Of a stretch of 64,000 nt of DNA, positions 54,480 through 64,000 are shown in pieces (the stretch's first letter is position 1; every line of letters begins with the position of its first letter). A program made the position numbers and the translations under genes. The notes under the pieces were generated by a model, which saw only the letters and a program-made list of their open reading frames with translations, was not told the origin of the DNA and ran no database searches. The DNA is from Tipula vernalis (lineage: Eukaryota; Arthropoda; Insecta; Diptera; Tipulidae): NCBI GenBank assembly GCA_958295665.1, contig OY282559.1, positions 133,217,241-133,281,240 on the forward strand, in the 5' to 3' direction.

Positions 54480-57050
54480 TCTAAAATTTTTTTTAGGTCA
54501 TCGAATAATTCCCAATTATTGTTGGGACGTTTTATTAAGGACGTATAATGTTTTGCATTTTGATAATAGCTTACGACTGCTTTAAAAAAAAAAAAAAATC
54601 GTGATTCAATCTAATTTCTTGTTGAGTTTCTTTAATTTTGATACTATAATTTACATTGTTAAATGATTGGACGTCAGCTATGGCTACGCCATAATTGCTT
54701 GCAATTTTATCAACTATTAAATTTGATCTTTGATTATACATTTAATATCTTTAAATATATCAAATAATATATTGGTACGCATGTCGTAAGTTTGAGCAGA
54801 TGTTTTATTTGTCGATATTATTTTTGATATGAAATTAAAAAAATTGTTTTCTATTTCACAAAATTTATTTTTAATGAATTCGTTGTCAACACCCAAGCAT
54901 ACTAAAATGACTGTAAGAGCATCAAATCCGCAAGTATTGACCACCGAAATTGTTTCTTCGCCATAAACAGATGTAAATCCATTTCTTAATATAGAAATCT
55001 GTTCAACATTGAAACCTTGAATATGTTGATCTTTGTCTGGTTCAATTAATTGCTTTTTACAACGGTTAAGTATTTTTTTCTAAACCGAAGTGTTTTGGTG
55101 AACTATTTGAGTGTCCCGATTTTTTATTCCACTGCTCTTCGTTCAGCATATTATCAGGAACGTATTTTCTTTTCATAGTTTTTGGGGTTGACAATAATGG
55201 TTCTGGCATTTTTAAAGATTTCAATTTTTGTTCGCTTCTGAATTTTAATATATTAACTTATTTTTTAAATAGTGGTCTTTACAGCGTGAAACCAATTTTC
55301 TACAACAGCGTTGGAAATGTTACCTGGTACACTAAACTTTGTTGAATCGAAATTTGCCCAGAAAACAATATATGAAAAATATTTTTGTTATCACAAATTG
55401 AACAAATCCGTCAGAATAAAATTTGTTAATCTTATTTCCGCGTTCTTTTTCTACTCCAGCTTTGACTTGCTGGTATATAGCTTGGTATTTAACGAAGAAA
55501 GAGTTGTATTATCCTCCGGCCACGAGTTAATATTACTATTTATAATGTCTTCGGATTTACCGCTTTCTAAATTTCTAGGTAAAACTATGATATGCGAATT
55601 TGCTGGTTTTTGTGATTTTTGGTGAGCACATTAAATAGCAAAACTGTCGGAACAACTCGTCCACACAGTTCAAAAATCTAATATGAGATTTCGGTGTTGG
55701 TATTTTTTTTTATTTGTACCGTTATAATATTCACAAAATCTGAGCAACAAATAAAAACTGGTACAAAAGTTTTTTTTAAAGGCTCATGATTTTCCCACCA
55801 ATAAAAACTTGCCTGAAGATATTCAGATACATTCATGACAACATTCAGGCCATGACCAATCAACGACAAAATAATGGCCTTTTGTTTGTTTCACCGTAAC
55901 TTCTAATTCTTTTTTGACGTCTAGCAAAAATTTGGTTATTGTCCAAGCGTCATATTGACACGAAATAAATTCTGTAATGGGAATTATATTACAGCTTACC
56001 TTGACGACACATGCTTAATAAAGAATCCTCTTATAAATATGTTGATTGTGGTGTGTCGGAATTCTAACAATTCCACCAGTCGCGTCGAAATGAATGGCTT
56101 TAATTTCGTCCTGTTTTAAAAGGGCTATTTGTTGGTTTCTTATAAAAACTATTTGCAGAGGTTCGGTTACCGAATATATGTAACGGTTATTTTGAGGTTG
56201 CATGCAAAATTGAAAATATACATCATGCAAGTCGCAATCCTGAACTAGATCGTCTTTCTTATAATACTCTGATTTTATTTTTCTTAAGACTTCAGGTGTT
56301 GTCATATCCTGAGTATTCCCTTCCTTATACAAATTTAAGTCGGTTGCACTAACCAAATTCAAATATGTATTGTGTGCGCTTTGATTTTCAGAAATATCCT
56401 TAATTTTTTCTCGTCGTAAGCCACAATATTGCCTAAAACCTTTTTAACTAGATTGAATAAATTCTTGTTCATCACCTTGTGTATAGAGCCCCATTTCTTT
56501 GGTTTTGAATATTTCAATTTTATATTTCTATTGGTGTAAATTATCTTTGCATGAACCCTACACTAATATCTTTTCATGAATTTTTGAAAGCTTGTGCATA
56601 GTTTGAAAAGCAACAACACATGGATTTTTGTGTTCCTTTAGACATCGATGAATTAGTTCTCTTATTTCATCTTTGCTTAATAGTTCAAGGATCTCGTTAA
56701 ATGCAATGCAAAATTTAAGTCGCCATTCCAAACTTGTGGATTTTTCAGGAATATTTGAAACTAAAGTTATTGATTACCAATATGCTTGATTTTTGATGAT
56801 CAATGAACTCAAAGACAATTCGGTTGGAACGGTAATTAAGAATTATATTGGATAACTCATCAAAATTATTTTCGGTCACCGACATATTATCTGGAAAGCC
56901 TGTCTCTTTAAATGAACAAATATCAATAAAATTTTGAGTATTTGAATTTGAATCGGAAATTCGATATAAAATTCATCTTTTATTAAGTCATTTTCATTTT
57001 GGTAAGAAACCTGATTTACGTTGAATCTTTTTATAATATAATCTACACAC
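54480..57050 (-). pseudogene. Decayed DDE-type transposase with NTCGFDAL C-terminal module
   Basis: Minus-strand blocks in order: VFIRNQQIALLKQDEIKAI leading to HFDATGGIVRIP (about 56060-56120), a MULE-like first catalytic aspartate context; ISCQYDAWTITKFLLDVKKE and LEVTVKQTKGHY (about 55870-55970), then IGHGLNVVMNVSEYLQASF; VVENWFHAVK near 55290; and VVNTCGFDALTVILVCLGVD (54880-54945). The pieces agree with a family of invertebrate transposon proteins I recognise by these phrases but cannot name with certainty; MULE-related or Zisupton/Kolobok-like are possibilities. At least six frame breaks. The last block resembles a cysteine-protease-like module, which would be unusual in a transposase. 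Confidence 0.5.
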
Positions 57051-57474
57051 ATATTTTGTCGAACACGCGGAACATATCTGTGAACTGGCCAATCTTCAAT
57101 ACCGTGAACCTCAAAAATTTCTGCATATCGTATCAAAAATTACCAACATTCGAGGTTAACAACAAATGGTCCTATTTCATCGTATTGGAATATGGCTACA
57201 TGTAGTCGATACAAGATGCCTATACCTAATTATCCTAATAGGTAGAACCCACGGAACATCTCTGTGAATTGGCGAAGCTTCAATACAGTGAACCTCAAAA
57301 ATTTCTGCATATCGTATCAAAAATTACCATCATTCGAGGTCAACAACAAATTGTTCTATTTCATCGTATTAGAATATAGGTACATGTATTCAATGTATGG
57401 TGCCTTTATCCTCCTACTTCGAATCCGCGGAACAGCTCTAAGAATTGGCCAATTCTCAATACAGTGAACCTCAG
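57050..57474 (-). repeat. Right arm: ~2.5 tandem ~180-bp units, inverted
   Basis: Reverse-complement copies of the 53700-54150 units. Overlapping small frames at 56876-57136, 56999-57205 and 57264-57467 are products of the repeat. Confidence 0.85.
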
Positions 57475-57585
57475 AAATTTCTGTGTGTAATATTTTAATT
57501 ACTCATACTTTTTTACAAACTGGCAGATTTTGTTACGTGATATAATTCTAAGCCGAAACGTATAACGTGAAGAATGTTATATTTT

Positions 57586-58231
57586 TACTTTCTTATACAT
57601 AGTATAAAGGAAGTATAGGAATCATGAAAAATTTCGGTTGCGAGATTTTGATGGAAATACATGTTTTGGGGTCCCCTGAATACGTTGTGACTATTTTCGT
57701 AATGACGTCTGTGTGTGTGGATGTGTGGATGTGTGTCTGAATGTTCATTATCTTAAAAACGAGCAAAGACAGGACCACGAAACTTCATATTTAAAAGTTT
57801 ATTAACTATGCGAAGAGCTGATTAGATTTCCAGAATAATCGCACAACCGGAAGAGGAAGTTTACTTAACATTAAAATCAAACATTGTGAATTATTGGAGA
57901 AAATAAAAGAGATATGGAAAAAGTTTTTAAATAAAAGTTATAGGAAACAATAATCTTAAGAAAAAATGTTCTTACATTTTTGTTCTATCTTTATCCAATT
58001 TTGAGTAAAATGTATTTATGCATTGGCATTATTAAAAATATCATATTTGCTATGAAAACAAAATATTCACAGAAAAACGCATTTGAAATGACAAAATTGT
58101 TTTTTTTTTATTTTGTTGTTTTATATGTATGCTATGAAACATTAATACATAAACACAGCGCTGCATTCATTTCTAAATGATGTCTGTGGGTATGTATGTA
58201 CATATAAATATAATGTAAGTATAAGAAAGTA
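57586..58231. mobile_element. 646-bp TIR element (short 13-bp TIR)
   Basis: TACTTTCTTATAC at 57586-57598 is mirrored exactly at 58219-58231. Inside are GGGGTCCCCTGAATACG, a TGTG-rich run (57708-57738) and TTATCTTAAAAACGAGCAAA, words that I associate with dispersed insect repeats. Small frames inside are unremarkable. Confidence 0.55.
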
Positions 58232-59735
58232 GTGTGGTGGTCACACCAGACACCGGATTTTTTTCTTAAATAACAAATTTTTGATCTAGTGTATTATTAT
58301 GCACCAATACATATTCATTTTTGTTTTTCTCTAAAACTTCACACCCGTTATTGAAATGGTTTACGGAAATGCTTTTTACATATTTTTTCTCGGGCACGAT
58401 GCATTAAACACTCCAATGCAATCATTACAATCAGGAACTTCATCATAAATTACTGAATCAATATTATTTACTTCCCTCTCACGATCCCACATATAGACTC
58501 GAAATTTCGAAAAGATGATCTCTGGCTATACGAAAATTCGCCAAAAGGCTTGAATATTTAAAAAAATGTTGTTTGTTTCCAGGTTTTATTGTAAAAAATA
58601 AGCCTCGTCTCAATATAACCTTTATATTTACCCTATTTGCTGTAAGTATTTAAAGATATGCTAGACATTAATTAGGTACAAAGCAAAACGAACAAATAAT
58701 GTGACAGAAATCGAAAAAACGGAAAACAAACTGTTTAAATTTTTGAATTAACGAACACAATTTAAAACTGTTATACAGATTTTCGATGTACCGGAATCCA
58801 TTTACTCTTCATTGAAATTTTGAATCGAATGACATTTCGTTAGTTAAAATGTTATTTTTCATTCGATTGTTTAGTTTGTGTTGTTCGTGTTATGTATGTA
58901 TAACAAAATAAATTTTGCTCCAACTACTAATTTACATTAAATGTTGATATAGTTTATTAATAAAGTCTAACAACTTACGAAAAAGATGTTAAATACACGT
59001 AACTGTATAATAACGTATTTACAAATAGTTCGTGTTCTAAAAATGATACAATTGTTACAATTTACTGGGTGACACTGCTTGATGCGTAAAATTATAATTT
59101 GTAGGTAATTAAAAAGGGATGCTATAAAATTGAAAATTACAGATTCAAGATTTGAAGTTTTTTTATAGGTGGGTCAATCGATGTATATTGGGCGGTTCCT
59201 TTCGCCTACTCGGGCGATTTGTCGTTTCTATTAATGTTGGCCCCAGTCAGCATAAAAGTGGGCTAATCATTATTTTGTAGCACATTCGATCACTACCCTT
59301 ATCGAACTTTGAAAAAATGATCAGCAACAAAAATATGTATTGGATATTCAGTTTTCATTTAATACACGAGGTACGTTTAGAATTATTATTTATTAGATTT
59401 ATTATTTGGAACTATTAATTAATAACAACGAATTAATATTTGGTTATAATTCGTGGAAACAGTTTTTTCACGTCGTACAATAAATTTATTTTTCAAACTG
59501 TTTAATTTAAAAGTTGGGATACCTAAGAAAAGAAATGTTGAAGAAAAATGCTGAAAAGCTTTAGATGGGTGTGTAGGTTTAATTTCGTCGGAATGTTTTC
59601 TTAAATGTTAAGAACGGATCTCGGTTTGTGGCATTAGAGCATTTGATTGTTTGTAACTCCTCTATGCAGTTCTAGCATAACCGTAGGTAGTTATGGTAGA
59701 AATTGTTCCGTTACGTGCTGCTCCAGTATCCCATT
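58232..59735. other. Gene-less stretch
   Basis: No recognised gene. GC slightly higher near 59190-59250 (GGGCGGTTCCTTTCGCC). Confidence 0.4.
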
Positions 59736-61025
59736 GGACTTGGGATAACGTCGAAACGTCGCAACAAATAGTTTTCGTTGTGTTAAACAAGAGTGGTAAT
59801 TATTTGAATATCAAAATTTTGGCACTGGCTAATAATTCTCGAAGTTCCATCGTTCGCGTAATCAATATATAAATCGTTCGCGTTTAATTTGATTAAAGCG
59901 TGAGTAAGTGTCTGCAACGATATTGTTCATGCCTGAGATTTGTTATATATCGGTAATGAATTGGCCGATAAAATCTAGATGTCTGAACCGATGTGGAGAT
60001 GCTTTTCCCGAATTTTGTTTAAAAGCGTGAACTCACAACCTTCTAACAGATATTTGAAATGCATAATATCAGAATATACTGCTAACGCCTCTCTCTCGTA
60101 AGCACTAGGTATATCTTTGCTGCGTTTCATTGAGACGTACTGGAAAAAAAAAATGAGTGGTTGCCATATATCTGAAACATACTGCTGAACCACCGCCCCG
60201 ATTGCCGTATTCGATTCGTCCACCATATTATCTAATTGTTTAGCTCATTTTCATTGAATATAGGAGTTTTAGTGTTTTTTTTTGTAACCTTTCAAAAAAT
60301 TCTTTGTCGTCCAAATAAACGATACAAATATTTAGGCCTAATAAAACTGGATGAATTAATCTTTCAAAAAAGTTTGCCGAAAGTCATTTTAGTAAAATCG
60401 AATAAACCTAACGGAGTTGAATAAACCAAACGGAGTTCAATCGGAATTTGGTGATACGCCTGGACAAGTTCTATTGATGAAAATATGGTGCATACTTCAA
60501 ATTGGTTCGAATTGTCTTGAAGATGCGGTATCAGGTACCTATCTGGGACTGTAATCCCGTTTATTGTGCGGTAATCTTCACAAGGTCTAACTCTCGCGTT
60601 TTGCATTTAGCTGGTGGTTCGATCGTTTCTAAATAATCTGTGATATTGTGTTTGGTATTTTCGACACTGTTTAAATTTTGGGTAATTTCCGAAAATTTAG
60701 CTAGAAAATTTTGAATTTGTGGGTTTAGAGCCGACATCGAAAGAAGACAGAATTAATGATGAAAATCGGTACCTGCGATAGGCATTGACACATCAGCCAT
60801 TATGAATTACCATGCAAATTCACAATGAAGCTCTAAATTTAGTTTCAAAATTTTAGTACCACAAGCTTGTGCTGCCATACCGTTAGCTGCAAATAATTTA
60901 AACGTACAAAGTGCCTTTGAACTTTTTAGTAATTTAACCGGTATGACCGAAACATTCGCTCCCGTATCAATTAAAAATTTGAATTTGGATATTATATCTG
61001 CGGCAACTTGGTTAAGAGCTATCAA
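59736..61025 (-). pseudogene. Second CsRn1-like Ty3/gypsy pol remnant (protease, RT, RNase H)
   Basis: Minus-strand order. Protease FKFLIDTGANVSVIPVKLL with FAANGMAAQACG (60870-60990). RT: RPCEDYRTINGITVPDRYL, IPHLQD, AYHQIPIEL and TPLGLFDFTKMTFGKLF (60364-60606), then a displaced CIVYLDDKEFFERLQ with YLDD near 60270-60330. RNase H: DESNTAIGAVVQQYV, then QPLIFFFQYVSM and AYEREALAVYSDIMHFKYLL (59975-60226). Just after, in another frame, RHLDFIGQFITDI matches the end of the RNase H/linker region. A core integrase was not found. Related to, but separate from, the copy at 51166-52751. Confidence 0.7.
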
Positions 61026-61479
61026 AATCCGTCGTTAAGATTTGATGGTCATGCGAATTGAAAGTGATTGTGAGATTGTGAATTTGATCTTGTTCGATTC
61101 GCTGAATTTGAATTTGCACTATTAGAATTTGATCGTTGAAATTTCACTGATCATTTTCCTTCTAAAATTTTCCAACATCATATGTGGTATCTTTGCGACA
61201 TTATTCAAAGAGTTACGTTACATAGATGCTCTTCAAGTTAGAAATTATCTGATTTGATTATAGATTCAGCTCTAATTTTATTCACTAATGTTAGAATTAT
61301 ATATTCAAGAAGACTAAATCTCATCCGTACCATCCTTATGATATCGTTCACCTCCGTTGTAATTAACAGGAAACTTCATACGGCTTCCAATGCTTTTCCT
61401 TTTAGGCAACGTTGTGGTCTTATGAAATTACCCCATTTGATAAGTTGCAGTATTCTGTCGACATTGTAAGGTTAGGTTA
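61026..61479. other. Spacer
   Basis: The part from 61026 to about 61160 may be the gag-protease junction of the gypsy remnant (repeated GAATTTGA words). The rest shows nothing. Confidence 0.35.
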
Positions 61480-61799
61480 GGTTTAGGTGGCGGTTCACTA
61501 GGACCAGGCATAGACACAAAAATTGTCCGTACCACGAATAATTGTTTGTAACCACATAATCACTCCAACAACCACACTGATCTGACTTCGCTGATATGAG
61601 ATCAGCTGTTTGGATCTCTCCAAGTCCAACTTTGGCCAGACCTGCCGAGTTATTACGCATGAGGTGATACTGGACCATCTGTCATTCGTCAGCTTGCTAG
61701 CTTCTTCCTGAAGCAGCAGTTTTCATACCGCAAGGGGCATTTCAATATCCCTTCTGCTTTCTGAAAAGTGGTCCGTTGTACCACGTCGGGCCAGTTCAT

Positions 61800-62438
61800 C
61801 GGCGGTTATATTCCCTGTACTTTGAAATGTCCTGGCACTCATAAATTATGGATGTTGAATAGATCTGCCATCTCGTTAAAAGATGAGCGACAGTTCTGGA
61901 CTACTTTCGACGTGAGGAGGTGTGATTGAAGCGCTTTAATGGCAGCCTGACTGTTCGTATATATGCGAATATCACGAACCGATATTACATTATACCTTAA
62001 CCAGTCTACGACTTCCTTTATGTCAGTTACTTCAGCTTGAAAAATGCTACAGTAGTCGGGGAGACGGAAGGAGAGATTTAATAGAAGTTCCTTGCAGAAC
62101 ACTCCAGCCCCGGTTCCGTTTTGAACCATCAGTGAAGAAGTTTATAACTCCTGGTTCCAAAACTGCACTCATCATCCAGTCCTCCCTGGATGGGATCCTA
62201 GTCCGGAACTTTGTGTCAAAAGATAGTGACGGGACAGTATAGTCAGTGGTCTTGGGAATTTGTTTGTTGAATAAAATGAGTTGAGTGCCCTGTATTGTTG
62301 CAGGTCTACATTAAGATGGGTTTCAGTTATATGGCAGTACAAGCTGCCAACTGTTTCCCCAAGATATCTAGAGGAGTCAAAAATAGCAGAGTCTCTAGTG
62401 CCTGAGTGGATGTGCTCCTCAGTGCACCACTGATCCAA
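61800..62438 (-). pseudogene. LINE RNase H domain remnant
   Basis: Frame 61839-62129 includes VQNGTGAGVFCKELLLNLSF (near the first catalytic aspartate position), SIFQAEVTDIKEVVDWLR (catalytic E) and IRIYTNSQAAIKALQSH, where the usual TDSQ has become TNSQ. A stop follows; in another frame near 61780-61840 a PGH word and a degraded A-D-E-L-A-like stretch remain. The preceding 62172-62438 frame is the RT-RNase H linker. Confidence 0.65.
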
Positions 62439-62469
62439 AAAGAGATTGTTCTCTGAACTTTTATTTACA

Positions 62470-63453
62470 GCTTTTTGTTAACAGTTTTGTCCAGAGTAGG
62501 CCACCAGACTATTACCCCATATAAGAGTATGGGTCTGACTACTGCGGTATAAAGCAAATGTACGATGCGGGGCTCCAGCCCCCATCCTTTCCAACTGGCC
62601 TTTTTGCAAGAGTATAGCGCTAGGGTGATAGTACGCCACCCTGCAGTGTACCTGTGCTTGCAAATCTTCTAGAAGAGGATTCCCTCAAACTGGCATTTAT
62701 GATCCTGTCTCTTAGTATTTGATCTATCCAGTCCTTGGGTGATTCATCCACTCCCAGACCTGGAAGTGCCTGAGTTATAGACCCTGGAAGCACATTGTTA
62801 AAGGCCCTCTCAATATCCAAGAAGGTTACCATTGCGTAGTCTCTATATTCGAATGATTTCTCAATGAATTATATAAGAAAATGAAGAGCAGCCTCTACAG
62901 ATCTCCCCTTGCAATAGGCATGTTGAGATTTAGACAGCTTTTCCGGCACAATCGTGCCTCTAATATGAGCTTCTATTTGTCTTTCCATTGTTTTAAAGAG
63001 GAAGGAAGACAAGCTAATCGGTCTAAGGTCTTTGGGATTGCAGTGTGAGCGTTTTCCCGCCTTAGGTATGAAAACAACCTTCACTTCTGTCCATTTACTA
63101 GGAATGTGACATAGTTCTAGGTTCCCTTTGGAAATTACCTCTAACCAGGAAATGGTTTGATCTCTAGTTTGTTAAATATCCTCAGGGATAATACCATCGA
63201 GTCCAGATGACTTATATGATTTAAAACTGTCTATCGCCCACAGGATCTTTGTTCTGATAATAATTTGACCTATGAGGCTACTTGCCTTTTTACCTACTGA
63301 TGTGCTAGGTTCAGATTCGGAACAAGCAGCAAAATGAGTCTCCAGCAGAAGTTCTAGCGATTCCGCACTATTAGTGGTCCATATCCCATCCGGCCGTTGA
63401 AGATAACTTGGGATGGAAGGACCAGTTGCTAGTACTTTGTGTAGCTTAGACAT
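62470..63453 (-). pseudogene. LINE reverse transcriptase with the catalytic segment deleted
   Basis: Motifs in order: SFKSYKSSGLDGIIPEDI, then KVVFIPKAGKRSHCNPKDLR with PISLSSFLFKTMERQIEAHI, VTFLDIERAFNNVLPG (first catalytic aspartate context) and TLQGGVLSP at about 62624. The sequence then jumps within a few bases to CKKASWKGWGLEPRIVHLLY and VVRPILLYGVIVWWPTL, which belong some 100-150 residues later. The YxDD box is thus missing by deletion. A stop near 63180 and a frameshift near 62870 add further damage. Confidence 0.75.
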
Positions 63454-64000
63454 CTCCGAAGACTCCTGAATTTTGCCACAGTATAGTCTCCAAGAGCTGT
63501 TTTTGGCACTTCAGCAGCTTTTGTTTTCCGTGCTGTTTTGAAGATTCTTTTGCATTTTCGACGTGTGTGTTGAATCTCCTTGGACCACCAGGGTAGCCGA
63601 GATTTACCCCTAGGCCTGCTAAAGGGACTAGAGCCCAGTATCCCTTCATTAAAAGCTCTGGACAACTCGTCCACCAAGCCATTGAGCTCTTTCGCAGTTT
63701 TTGGAGATTTTGGCATCGGAACTGGTAGAGTATAACCCAGAATAATTCTAGAGGTATCCCAGTTCGTTTTCCTCCTGTTTCTGTAGATTGGACTTTTTGG
63801 AGAAGTCAAGTCGATTTGAAATTGAAGATAAAAATGATCAGAAAAGGAGTGGTCCTCCGACACTCTCCAGTTTAATAGACTAATCGTCAAAAAGCTGGAG
63901 ACAAGAGAAATATCCAAAACCTTCTGTCTATTTCTAGTTGTAAAGGTCGGCTTACTGTCTATGTTACATATATGAAGGTTAGTACTTAAAACGTAATCAA
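63429..64000 (-). pseudogene. LINE endonuclease C-terminus and EN-RT linker (partial, continues past the edge)
   Basis: The frame is open from the window edge through DISLVSSFLTISLLNWRVSE and SDHFYLQFQID to the linker PWWSKEIQHTRRKCKRIFKT, breaking near 63450 where the reading phase changes to the RT piece. The upstream EN active site lies outside the window. Confidence 0.7.

Larger units (their letters stand above)
53690..57490. mobile_element. DNA transposon with inverted ends built of ~180-bp tandem units
   Basis: GAGGTTCACT-type words start at 53714, 53900 and 54078 on the left; their complements lie at 57104, 57289 and 57464 on the right. Periods are 175-186 bases on both sides. Each unit carries GGTCCTATTTCATCGTATTG or its complement, a CTACATGTAG palindrome and a TGTTCCGCG word. 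The two arms are inverted relative to each other and enclose a decayed transposase gene on the minus strand. Total length about 3.8 kb. Confidence 0.8.
61480..64000 (-). mobile_element. Non-LTR retrotransposon with EN, RT and RNase H traces (R1/LOA/I-group), runs off the window
   Basis: Minus-strand element entering at the right edge. The endonuclease end NWRVSEDHSFSDHFYLQF (SDH motif) is at about 63820-63875. The RT domain runs from about 63170 down, and RNase H-like blocks are near 61800-62130. The 3' region is at about 61480-61680 with a degraded cysteine cluster. No poly-A tail or target duplication was found at the left end. The presence of RNase H points to R1, LOA or I-type elements rather than Jockey. 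Confidence 0.75.

Overview
This window is eukaryotic, strongly AT-rich, and looks like insect nuclear DNA. The evidence is a spliced antigen-5/CAP gene of insect type with GT-AG introns, and animal BEL/Pao, Ty3/gypsy (CsRn1-like), LINE, EnSpm-like and Helitron remnants. A higher fly (Diptera) is my best guess from sequence texture only; I cannot name a species. Almost everything recognisable is decayed, nested mobile DNA. Only one gene looks intact: a three-exon secreted CAP protein at 16605-17497 on the plus strand. A second, much weaker host-gene candidate is a set of minus-strand exons between 1819 and 5169.

Layout, left to right. 1.8-5.2 kb: possible exons, with a three-unit array of a ~430-bp repeat (2181-3330) and a 5'-truncated LINE bounded by a 12-bp target duplication (3770-4892). 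5.2-7.3 kb: broken EnSpm-like transposase and a small TIR element. 7.5-8.9 kb: gypsy RT and LINE RNase H fragments. 8.9-16 kb: no convincing gene. 16.6-17.5 kb: CAP gene. 21.3-23.3 kb: TIR-bounded composite DNA element. 23.3-29.7 kb: a nest in which a 2.1-kb TIR element sits in a LINE that sits in a BEL/Pao element, giving an in-frame BEL-LINE chimeric ORF. 29.8-30.5 kb: BEL integrase from another copy. 30.5-36.4 kb: a fold-back element split by a 4.9-kb insert with a 25-bp flanking direct repeat, plus a 382-bp MITE at TTAA. 36.7-37.5 kb: an inverted pair of the ~430-bp repeat flanked by 10-bp direct repeats. 37.5-38.4 kb: BEL pol fragment. 40.8-49.3 kb: a Helitron helicase whose two halves lie on either side of a 6.6-kb, ~108-bp-monomer satellite. 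51.2-52.8 and 59.7-61.0 kb: two decayed CsRn1-like gypsy copies. 53.7-57.5 kb: a DNA transposon whose inverted ends are made of ~180-bp tandem units. 57.6-58.2 kb: a small TIR element. 61.5-64.0 kb: a LINE with endonuclease, RT and RNase H traces running off the window end.

The genes do not form a pathway; the story is one of layered insertions. Several insertions carry enough flanking information (target duplications, an empty-site comparison, split coding frames) to order them in time. The most unusual items are the ~430-bp repeat with a conserved nested structure that matches both a hammerhead-ribozyme core and a tRNA-type promoter, the satellite array at the helicase P-loop, and the 53.7-57.5 kb transposon. 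No CRISPR, bacterial operon, rRNA or bona fide tRNA gene was seen.
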